Below are positions 54,941-62,116 of a stretch of DNA of 64,000 bases, piece by piece; the first letter of the stretch is position 1; each line of letters opens with the position of its first letter. The DNA is taken from NCBI RefSeq assembly GCF_027923385.1, contig NZ_BSEC01000001.1, forward strand, positions 3,818,001 through 3,882,000, read 5' to 3'. The position numbers and the translations under genes were made by a program. Under the pieces are notes generated by a model, which was given only the letters and a program-made list of their open reading frames with translations, did no database searches and was not told the origin of the DNA. This DNA comes from Methylocystis echinoides. GTDB taxonomy: Bacteria > Pseudomonadota > Alphaproteobacteria > Rhizobiales > Beijerinckiaceae.

Positions 54941-55157
54941 CTTGCCTCGCGATTGGTCCAGCTCATCAGTAGGCCTTGAGGGGGCGCCAGGTCATCAAGG
55001 ACGGCCCAGACAAGCCCCAAAGGTAACTTCGGCCCGCTCGTCTGCACATATCGCCGCCGCTGGCCGCACCAGTTCACAGTCTGCGGCAGCCAATCGGTTT
55101 ACGTCATGTTTAGCGTCAGCGGCGTCGATGGGAGCAGCCGCGGCTTTTCGACATCGG

Positions 55158-55397
55158 TTACTCCTCGACTTTCCCGAAAGGTTCATTCGGCAGTTTCAGC
55201 CCCTTGCCGAAGGGGTCCTTCGTGCCTGTCCAGCAATAGACTGTCTTGTAGCAGGTCGCACCGGTAATGCGGTTGCGATGCCAGACGCCGCCGGGGAGGC
55301 TTTGATACAGATATGCCCAGCCGCCAACCGCCGCGAGACCCAGAAATGCAATGGTGAACAGGATCATCGTCTTGTTTGCAGCAAACCATTTGGGCAT
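55158..55397 (-). CDS. Small single-span membrane protein
   Basis: 79 residues from the ATG at 55397. One hydrophobic segment (TMILFTIAFLGLAAVGGWAYL) near the N-terminus, then a soluble tail with a Cys pair (GATCYKTVYCW) and a Pro/Gly-rich end. Function unknown. Confidence 0.5.
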   Translation of the reverse strand: MPKWFAANKTMILFTIAFLGLAAVGGWAYLYQSLPGGVWHRNRITGATCYKTVYCWTGTKDPFGKGLKLPNEPFGKVEE

Positions 55398-55589
55398 TGT
55401 CGCCTCTCCCCCCGGAACCGAGCCGACGCAAACATGAACCAAGTCGATTAAGGTTACAACCACATCAAGGCTTTCGCACTGATCCCCTGCACCAAAGCTT
55501 CCGTTCAAGAGGACGCCCGCACAGGCGCGCATCCGGCGCTGTAATGCGGATCGGCCTCCGTTTCAGACGAAGGAAAGTCCTAGGTTTTG

Positions 55590-56741
55590 TCAGAGACCGG
55601 CGCGCATTTTTGGCAGGAGCACGTCTCGCAAGATGTCGATCATTCGGGGCCGCAGATAGGGCAGAAAGGTAATCGTGTAGATCGCGCGGAGCGACGCCAG
55701 GAAGAACCGGTTTTGATGAAAGAACGCATAGTCGGCGGCAGGCCTGTCAGCAAAGTAAGATGCGATGTAGGCCTCCCATAACTCGACGCCCTGCTCTGGA
55801 GGCATTTTCGTCACCATCTCGCAGAAACCCAGCTCCGGCAGGCCATAGATCATGTAGACAAGCCCAATGTCGAAGAGATAGCTGCCGATGGACAGGTCCC
55901 CCAGGTCTATGATGACGGGCTCGTTTCCCCGCATCATGATGTTGCTGGAATGCAGATCGAAATGAACGCAGGTTGCGCTATCTGGCAGAGCTTGCAGTCG
56001 CTCGAGCAGATAGCTCACATCCGAGGGCGGCAGGAAGGCGCCCAGAGACCCAATATAATCGACGAACAGGTCCTTTATTCGCGGGAAGATTTCCGGATCG
56101 CCCTTTATCGAATGAACGCTTTTCGCGATGTCCGACAGCATGCGCCCGTATTTGGCTGTATTGAGCGGGTCTTCTTTGATGATCGCGCTGAAAAGCCTGG
56201 CGTCGATCATCTCATAAACAATGCCGGTTCGCGTTCCACAGGTGACGACGTCGTATGAGAGCGCGGTCGGCAGGCCGAGAAGAAATGCGGCCTTCGCAAA
56301 CTTCTTTTCCTTTTCGGCAATCTCAGGCGCGACGCCGTCCCGGTACAATTTGACGACGGTTTCCGCGTCCAGACGGTAGCAATCGCCGCAGGCGCCAGCC
56401 GAAATCAACTCCGCGCCGTCGAGGGAAATCGACCGCGGGGCTTTTTCGAGCCGCAGGATCTGATTCAGGCCCGTCACGTCGAAAACAGAAAAGACGAGAG
56501 GGGTGACATTCAGGAGCGAAAGCCTGTGGCCGCTGCGCGTCAGATTTTGATGCGCGACGAGCAGGACGCGCAGCCCCGCGCTCGAGACATACTCGCATCC
56601 GGACATGTCCAGTGCAATGGAGCCCTCAGCCGCGCGATCAATCGCCGCCGCGAGCAAATCGCAGGTCTCGTGGTCGAGGCGGCCGGCGAGACGCAGGACA
56701 TTCGGGCTCGAAACCTGTGAAGTGAGAATGTCGAGGCCCAT
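55590..56741 (-). CDS. STAS domain fused to an aminoglycoside-phosphotransferase-like kinase domain
   Basis: 383 residues, two domains. Residues 1-100 form a STAS (anti-sigma-antagonist) domain with the phosphorylatable Ser in YVSSAGLRVLL. From about 105 to 383 is a kinase-like fold: a Gly/Ala loop (LISAGACGDCYRLD), Lys in TVVKLYRDG, catalytic loop VHFDLHSSNIM (D, N) and metal Asp in IIDLGDLSIG. This part resembles the TIGR02172-type phosphotransferases. A single protein that could both carry and place a phosphate on a STAS Ser is unusual. No sigma-factor gene is adjacent. Confidence 0.78.
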   Translation of the reverse strand: MGLDILTSQVSSPNVLRLAGRLDHETCDLLAAAIDRAAEGSIALDMSGCEYVSSAGLRVLLVAHQNLTRSGHRLSLLNVTPLVFSVFDVTGLNQILRLEKAPRSISLDGAELISAGACGDCYRLDAETVVKLYRDGVAPEIAEKEKKFAKAAFLLGLPTALSYDVVTCGTRTGIVYEMIDARLFSAIIKEDPLNTAKYGRMLSDIAKSVHSIKGDPEIFPRIKDLFVDYIGSLGAFLPPSDVSYLLERLQALPDSATCVHFDLHSSNIMMRGNEPVIIDLGDLSIGSYLFDIGLVYMIYGLPELGFCEMVTKMPPEQGVELWEAYIASYFADRPAADYAFFHQNRFFLASLRAIYTITFLPYLRPRMIDILRDVLLPKMRAGL

Positions 56742-56854
56742 GCGATATGTCCGGCGTGAAATTTGGATTATTGCAATGCTACCATGATCTCCGAGCCGTG
56801 TCTTTTGGGAGCCATTTCAGGCGAAAGCTCGTTCTTTGCCATAACAGGCAAACG

Positions 56855-57760
56855 TCAAAAATATCCCTCTCGCTTTTTTTGCTCCAGAGATCCGCCATCC
56901 TCCCCGTCGCTGATCCGCCCCTGGCGCTCGGAAAGTCTTGCTGACAGGGTCTCCGCCGCGATTGACTGCAGGTCGGCCGCCTCGGAGTCGATGGCTCCAG
57001 TGACCGGCCAACAGCCGAGGGTGCGAAACCGAACCATTCTGTTTTCGATCCTGTCTCCCGGCTGGAACTTCATGCGTTGCGCGTCGTCGACCACCACAAA
57101 GGAATTGCCTCTTCGGACAACCGGCCTCGACGCCGCAAAATAAAGTGGCGCGAGTGAAAGGTCATGAAGCAGAATGTAGTCCCAGATGTCTTGTTCGGTC
57201 CAATTCGAAAGCGGAAAGACGCGCGCCGACTGGCCCTTTCCGAGACGCAGATTGAACTGGCGCCAGAACTCGGGGCGCTGCTCTCTCGGGTTCCAGACAT
57301 GCCCGGGGCTTCTGACAGAGATGATGCGCTCCTTGGCGCGCGCTTTTTCCTCATCTCGACGGGCGCCGCCAAAGATGACGTCATAGCCACCCTTGTTCAG
57401 CGCTTCCTTGAGCGGCTCCGTACGCATCAGCATTGTGTAGCGGTCGCCGTAATCGAAAGGATTGATCCCTGCCGCCCGGCCGCTTTCATTTGCGTGAACG
57501 ATGAGGGAAAATCCGTGTTGGCGGGCGAAGCTGTCACGGAAATCCAGAAGAGACTGGAATTCCCACGTCGAGTCGATGTGCAGTAGCGGGACTGGCGGCC
57601 GCGACGGATAGAAGGCGCGCAACGCCAGATGCGCGAGCACGGTCGAATCTTTCCCGGCGGAGAAGAGCATGACGGGGTTAGAGGACTCGGCGACGGATTC
57701 GCGCAGGATGTGAACGGCCTCGGCTTCCAGCCAGGAGAGATGCGAAAGGGCCAATGTCAT
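56855..57760 (-). CDS. cysD: Sulfate adenylyltransferase subunit 2
   Basis: 301 residues from the ATG at 57760, where homologues begin; a TTG seven codons upstream (57781) is the alternative. PP-loop FSAGKDSTVLAHL (E. coli has SIGKDSS), then HIDSTWEFQSLLDFRD, NPFDYG, GGARRDEEKARAKER and the end GSLEQKKREGYF, all as in CysD. It forms APS from ATP and sulfate, and needs the GTPase subunit CysN. Here no cysN follows; the downstream gene is the STAS-kinase fusion. Confidence 0.9.
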   Translation of the reverse strand: MTLALSHLSWLEAEAVHILRESVAESSNPVMLFSAGKDSTVLAHLALRAFYPSRPPVPLLHIDSTWEFQSLLDFRDSFARQHGFSLIVHANESGRAAGINPFDYGDRYTMLMRTEPLKEALNKGGYDVIFGGARRDEEKARAKERIISVRSPGHVWNPREQRPEFWRQFNLRLGKGQSARVFPLSNWTEQDIWDYILLHDLSLAPLYFAASRPVVRRGNSFVVVDDAQRMKFQPGDRIENRMVRFRTLGCWPVTGAIDSEAADLQSIAAETLSARLSERQGRISDGEDGGSLEQKKREGYF

Positions 57761-57831
57761 TTGCTGGTCTGTCAACTCCAAAGGGAGACCAGGGAGGCCG
57801 GCGCTTCAGATGAGGCCCGGCCCCCTCTCAA

Positions 57832-59115
57832 TCAGGCGACCACGGCTGCTCGGTCAACAGCCGGCTCATTTCCTTCTTCATGGAAGCGGCGCGCCTCTTC
57901 CAGTGTCCGCAACCCTTTTCTCGGCGCATTGACCAGCACGGCCATGTTGCCGGGGGCGTGTTCGTTCTTCCACATCTTCGTATGCGCGAGCGGGATCTTG
58001 TCCCAGGCGAAGACCTCCGACATGCAGGGGTCGATGCGCCGGTCGATGACGAACTGGTTCGCCGCCGCCGCCTGCTTCAGATGCGCGAAATGCGAGCCCT
58101 GAACGCGCTTCTGGCGCATCCACACATAGCGGGCGTCGAAGGTGAGGTTGAAGCCCGAGGTGCCGGCGCAGAACACCACCATGCCGCCGCGCTTGGCGAC
58201 GAGGCAGGAGACCGGGAAAGTGGCTTCGCCCGGATGCTCAAAGACGATGTCCACGTCCTTCTTGCCGGTGATGTCCCAGATCGCCTTGCCGAACTTGCGC
58301 GCTTCCTTGGTCCATTCGACATATTCGGGCGAATTGACCTTGGGGAGCTGGCCCCAGCACTTGAAGTCCTTGCGGTTGATCACGCCCTTGGCGCCGAGCG
58401 ACATGACGTAATCGCGCTTCGACTCGTCGGAAATGACGCCGATGGCGTTGGCGCCCGAGGCCGCGCAGAGCTGCACGGCGAAGACGCCGAGGCCGCCCGA
58501 GGCGCCCCAGACCAGCACATTGTGACCGGGCTTCAGCTCATGCGGCTCGTGGCCGAAGAGCATGCGATAGGCGGTGGCGAGCGTCAGCGTGTAACAGGCC
58601 GACTCTTCCCAGCTGAGATGGGAGGGTCGCCTGATGAGCTGTCGCGCCTGGACGCGGCAGAACTGGGCGAAGGAGCCGTCCGGCGTCTGGTAGCCCCAGA
58701 TACGCTGCGAGGGCGAGAACATCGGGTCGCCGCCGTTGCACTCCTCGTCGTCGCCATCGTCCTGGTTGCAGTGGATGACGACTTCGTCGCCGACCTTCCA
58801 GTTGCTGACTTTCGAGCCCACCGCCCAAATCACGCCGGCGGCGTCGGAGCCCGCGATGTGGTGCGGCGACGCATGGCCGTCCAAGGGCGACACAGGCTCG
58901 CCGAGCGAGGCCCAGACGCCGTTGTAGTTGACGCCGGCGGCCATTACGAGAACGAGCACGTCGTGGCTGTCGAGCTCCCAGGTCGGGAGAACCTCGAGCT
59001 GCATCGCCGTCTCCGGCGGTCCATGACGCTCCTTGCGGATCGCCCAGGCGTACATGTTCTTGGGAACATGGCCGAGCGGGGGAATTTCGCCGATTTCGTA
59101 CAAATCTTTGAGCAT
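57832..59115 (-). CDS. ccr: Crotonyl-CoA carboxylase/reductase
   Basis: 427 residues, full length, CAGGAG 9 nt before the ATG. Medium-chain dehydrogenase fold: substrate side GVNYNGVWASLGEP, HHIAGSDAAGVIWAVG, NADPH loop WGASGGLGVFAVQL (203-210 region) and GVINRKDFKCWGQLP, and KDVDIVFEHPGEATF. These are the Ccr-specific features that bind CO2 and crotonyl-CoA. It makes ethylmalonyl-CoA, the key step of the ethylmalonyl-CoA pathway for growth on C1/C2 compounds. cysD follows on the same strand. Confidence 0.94.
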   Translation of the reverse strand: MLKDLYEIGEIPPLGHVPKNMYAWAIRKERHGPPETAMQLEVLPTWELDSHDVLVLVMAAGVNYNGVWASLGEPVSPLDGHASPHHIAGSDAAGVIWAVGSKVSNWKVGDEVVIHCNQDDGDDEECNGGDPMFSPSQRIWGYQTPDGSFAQFCRVQARQLIRRPSHLSWEESACYTLTLATAYRMLFGHEPHELKPGHNVLVWGASGGLGVFAVQLCAASGANAIGVISDESKRDYVMSLGAKGVINRKDFKCWGQLPKVNSPEYVEWTKEARKFGKAIWDITGKKDVDIVFEHPGEATFPVSCLVAKRGGMVVFCAGTSGFNLTFDARYVWMRQKRVQGSHFAHLKQAAAANQFVIDRRIDPCMSEVFAWDKIPLAHTKMWKNEHAPGNMAVLVNAPRKGLRTLEEARRFHEEGNEPAVDRAAVVA

Positions 59116-59518
59116 GCGTTCTGGCTCCTGAGAAAGTTTTATTAGCGGCGTCTCGACGTCAGACGGTCGCAGACGCGTGTCCTGCGAAGGCGCGCTGAAC
59201 GGACGATCGGCAAGGAAAAAAGGTCATGTTCCGCCCGGCGAGCCGCGTCTCTCAGACGGCCGATCTCGCCTGCTGAAGCGGACGCCATGTCCCGTTGGCT
59301 ATGAGAGGGATACAGCCGGATATGCGCGGCCGCCTACCAGCATGACGCCCGGAGCCCCTGTCCTCGGCGCAACAATGGATTGCAAATCGATCTGGGGCAT
59401 CCGAGTTCTCCGATAAACGCCTCGGCCAAGTCTTCTCCATTGAGCGGCGATAGTAAAATAGGTTTTAAAAAAGGACTGCATCGGTTTTTTCGATACACCA
59501 AATGTCCGCAGGCTTCGC
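59116..59518. other. Gene-free spacer upstream of ccr
   Basis: About 400 nt with no recognisable gene. It should contain the ccr promoter on the minus strand and the 3' end of the LysR transcript; no motif was fixed. Confidence 0.45.
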
Positions 59519-60403
59519 TCAGAGCCGTCGCTGATGCAGATTGAGCTTCTTCAGCAACGGACTTGGAAACTGCCGCCGCCGCGTGACGGCGTAAAAGCTC
59601 TCCTTGATCTGCGGAAAGGTGCAATGCTCGACAAGCAGCCCGTTTTCGAGTTCGTCCACGACGACGACCGGCGGCACCAGGACAAGGCAAAAGCCTTCAC
59701 GCGCGATCAGCCTCAGCATCGCCATGTCGTCGACTTCAGCGATGAAACCGGCCCCGACGTCATGTGACTCCAGAAGCTTCTCGAAAGCGGTTCGGATGCC
59801 GCTGCCGCGACCGGGAACCGCGACGGAGGTTTTCCCGAGATCGTTCGGAAAACGGAATTTGCCCTTCTTCAGGGTCGGGGCTCCGATGAGGCTCACCGAT
59901 TGTTCAGCGATGAGCGTGCTTTGCCAGTCTTCGTCCTGATCCTGCATGGCCGGCTGATTGGCGAGCACGATATCGAGCCCGTGGTCGCGAAGACGCGATA
60001 AAAGGTCCATGAAGGCGCCGGAGTGAATGACGACTTCGACATCATTGCGGCCCAGCAGGGGCCGCAGCAGCTCGATCTGAAAATTGCGCGAAAGCGTCGA
60101 CACCGCGCCAACCCGAAGGATTTGCCGCGCGGTGGGCGCAAGCCCCTCCAATGTGCTGAGCAACTCATCGCCCAATTTGAAAAGCGCGTCCGCGTAGCCC
60201 AGAGCGATGCGGCCGGCTTCCGTCAATTGCAGGGTGCGGCCGTGCCGCTCGAACAACGCCTGCCCAAGCTGCTCCTCGAGGGCTTTGAGCTGGATCGACA
60301 GAGAGGAGGGCGACACATTGAGCCGCCGCGCCGCGCGGGTGAGGCTGCCCTCATTGGCGATCGCCCAGAAATAGCGGAGATGGTGGTAGTTCAGATAGGC
60401 CAT
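59519..60403 (-). CDS. LysR-family regulator, probable regulator of dabBA
   Basis: 294 residues. N-terminal winged helix (YHHLRYFWAIANEGSLTRAA ... NVSPSSLSIQLKALEEQLG, quoted in parts), similar in type to NhaR/CbbR-like LysR proteins, and an effector domain. Divergent from dabB with a 97-nt shared region that holds two short AT-rich palindromes, the usual LysR arrangement. Confidence 0.87.
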   Translation of the reverse strand: MAYLNYHHLRYFWAIANEGSLTRAARRLNVSPSSLSIQLKALEEQLGQALFERHGRTLQLTEAGRIALGYADALFKLGDELLSTLEGLAPTARQILRVGAVSTLSRNFQIELLRPLLGRNDVEVVIHSGAFMDLLSRLRDHGLDIVLANQPAMQDQDEDWQSTLIAEQSVSLIGAPTLKKGKFRFPNDLGKTSVAVPGRGSGIRTAFEKLLESHDVGAGFIAEVDDMAMLRLIAREGFCLVLVPPVVVVDELENGLLVEHCTFPQIKESFYAVTRRRQFPSPLLKKLNLHQRRL

Positions 60404-60414
60404 TGCATTATTCT

Positions 60415-60426
60415 GTTTTATAAAAC
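60415..60426. promoter_or_regulatory. AT-rich palindrome GTTTTATAAAAC in the LysR/dabB region
   Basis: A perfect 12-nt palindrome, 12 nt before the LysR start and 75 nt before dabB. It contains a T-N10-A-like core and is the best candidate for the regulator's recognition site. Confidence 0.4.
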
Positions 60427-60433
60427 GAAACTT

Positions 60434-60446
60434 TTCAATATTTGAA
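60434..60446. promoter_or_regulatory. Second palindrome TTCAATATTTGAA
   Basis: Arms TTCAA/TTGAA around TAT, 8 nt after the first palindrome and 55 nt before dabB; LysR proteins often bind a recognition and an activation site spaced like this. Confidence 0.35.
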
Positions 60447-60500
60447 TTTTCAAAAACAATGCGCTCGGCCTAGCCTCTGTCTCCATCAAGACCCGGAGAC

Positions 60501-62096
60501 ATGCCGATGCACCCACTCGCCTGGTGGACCCTTTCCGCCCCCGCCGTTCTCCTCGCCGTCAGCCTGACGCCGGCGCGTCTCGCAAACGGCCATCCTCGCG
60601 CCATGGCGACCGCCGGACTGAGCGCCGGCGTCCTCGCCTTGCTTGTCGCTCTGTCGGTCGACGCCGCCCTGGTGATCCATGGTCCTTTCTGGACCGCCGT
60701 GGCGGGTTTCGCCGGCGTCGGCGTCAGCATTTATTTCGATGCGCTGTCGGCGGCCATGTTTACATTGGTCGCCTTCATCGGCGTCATCGTTCTGCTCTAC
60801 AGCCGCAATTATCTGGACGGCGATCGCAAGCAGGGATCGTTCTTCAAGAGGCTTTCCTTCACGCTCGCCGCCGTGCTCACCCTCATTTCGGCCGGCAATC
60901 TCGCCTTCCTGATCGTCGCGTGGATCGCCACCAGCGTCGGTCTCAACACGCTGCTGCTGTTCTACCCGGAACGCCCGGCCGCGCAGCTTGCGGCAAAGAA
61001 GAAATTCATCGCCAGTCGGCTGGGCGACCTCTTCCTGATCGGCGCCGCGACAAGCCTATGGGCGAGCTTCGGAACGCTCGCCTTCCCCGAGCTTTTCGCT
61101 GCGGCCAGGGCGGCCGCCGCCGCGGGCGCGGCGGGGACATTGGCTCTTCCGGCCCTCCTCATCGCGCTGGCGGCTCTCCTGAAGTCCGCGCAACTGCCTT
61201 TCCATGGCTGGCTCGTGGAAGTGATGGAGACGCCCACGCCCGTCTCGGCGCTGCTCCATGCGGGAGTCATCAATGCGGGCGGCTTCCTGGTGCTGCGTCT
61301 TGCCGACATCGTCGCGCCGTCGGAGACCGCGCTTCATGTGCTCGCCCTGGTTGGCGGCGCGACCGCGCTTTTCGGCTCCGTCGTGATGCTCACGCAAACT
61401 TCCGTGAAGGTCGCCCTCGCTTATTCGACCATCGCCCAGATGGGATTCATGATGCTGGAATGCGGTCTCGGGGCCTTTGCCGCGGCCCTGCTGCATATTC
61501 TCGCACATTCGCTCTACAAGGCGCATGCCTTCCTCAGTTCCGGCAGCGTGATCGATCTCGCCCGCGCCTCCTGGACGCCGAGCCCCGGCGGCCAGCCGCA
61601 CCCGGCCCGCTTTGCGCTGGCGCTTGTCGCGTCCATGCCCGTGGCTTTCGCGGTCGGCGGGCTGTTTCATGCCGGCGTCATCGACAATCCCGGCGCGGTG
61701 ACCCTGGGCGCCATACTGGTGATGAGCCTCGTGCATCTTGTCGCGAACGCCCTGGACGAGCGGACCAAGGCTTATGTGCTCGGCAGGGCCATCGCCATGT
61801 CGGTTGTCGTGGCGACGGCGTTCTTCACCCTGCATGCGGGAGTCGAATGGCTCTTCGCCGCGAGCCTGCCCGACGTGGCGCAGCAGCATGGTCGCGAAGA
61901 CATTGCGATCGTCCTCGTCATTATCGTCTCCTTTGGGGCGGTGACGTTCTTCCAGAGCGTCATGGCCCGCCATGCGAGGTCGCCCTTCTGGCAGGCGGCC
62001 TATGTCCACCTGTCGCAGGGGCTTTACCTCAATGCGCTCGCCAACAGGGCGATGCTCAGGGTCTGGCCGCGTCGCGCCTCCGCCTCTTCGCTCTAA
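60501..62096 (+). CDS. dabB: DabB, NuoL-like membrane subunit of an inorganic-carbon accumulation complex
   Basis: 531 residues, GGAG before the ATG. A NuoL/MrpA-type proton-channel protein with about 14 helices. Conserved stretches: LKSAQLPFHGWLVEVMETP ... VSALLHAGVINAGGFLVLRL (with the key Lys and His; in parts) and STIAQMGFMMLECGLG. It is shorter than NuoL and is followed 20 nt later by the DUF2309 gene, which marks it as DabB. It energises CO2 hydration by DabA with the proton gradient. Confidence 0.9.
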   Translation: MPMHPLAWWTLSAPAVLLAVSLTPARLANGHPRAMATAGLSAGVLALLVALSVDAALVIHGPFWTAVAGFAGVGVSIYFDALSAAMFTLVAFIGVIVLLYSRNYLDGDRKQGSFFKRLSFTLAAVLTLISAGNLAFLIVAWIATSVGLNTLLLFYPERPAAQLAAKKKFIASRLGDLFLIGAATSLWASFGTLAFPELFAAARAAAAAGAAGTLALPALLIALAALLKSAQLPFHGWLVEVMETPTPVSALLHAGVINAGGFLVLRLADIVAPSETALHVLALVGGATALFGSVVMLTQTSVKVALAYSTIAQMGFMMLECGLGAFAAALLHILAHSLYKAHAFLSSGSVIDLARASWTPSPGGQPHPARFALALVASMPVAFAVGGLFHAGVIDNPGAVTLGAILVMSLVHLVANALDERTKAYVLGRAIAMSVVVATAFFTLHAGVEWLFAASLPDVAQQHGREDIAIVLVIIVSFGAVTFFQSVMARHARSPFWQAAYVHLSQGLYLNALANRAMLRVWPRRASASSL

Positions 62097-62116
62097 GGTC
62101 TGGAAAGGATTTCGAC

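Noticed and set aside
57880..59145. 421-codon plus-strand frame opposite ccr
   Set aside because: Antisense of a complete crotonyl-CoA carboxylase/reductase; low-complexity composition.
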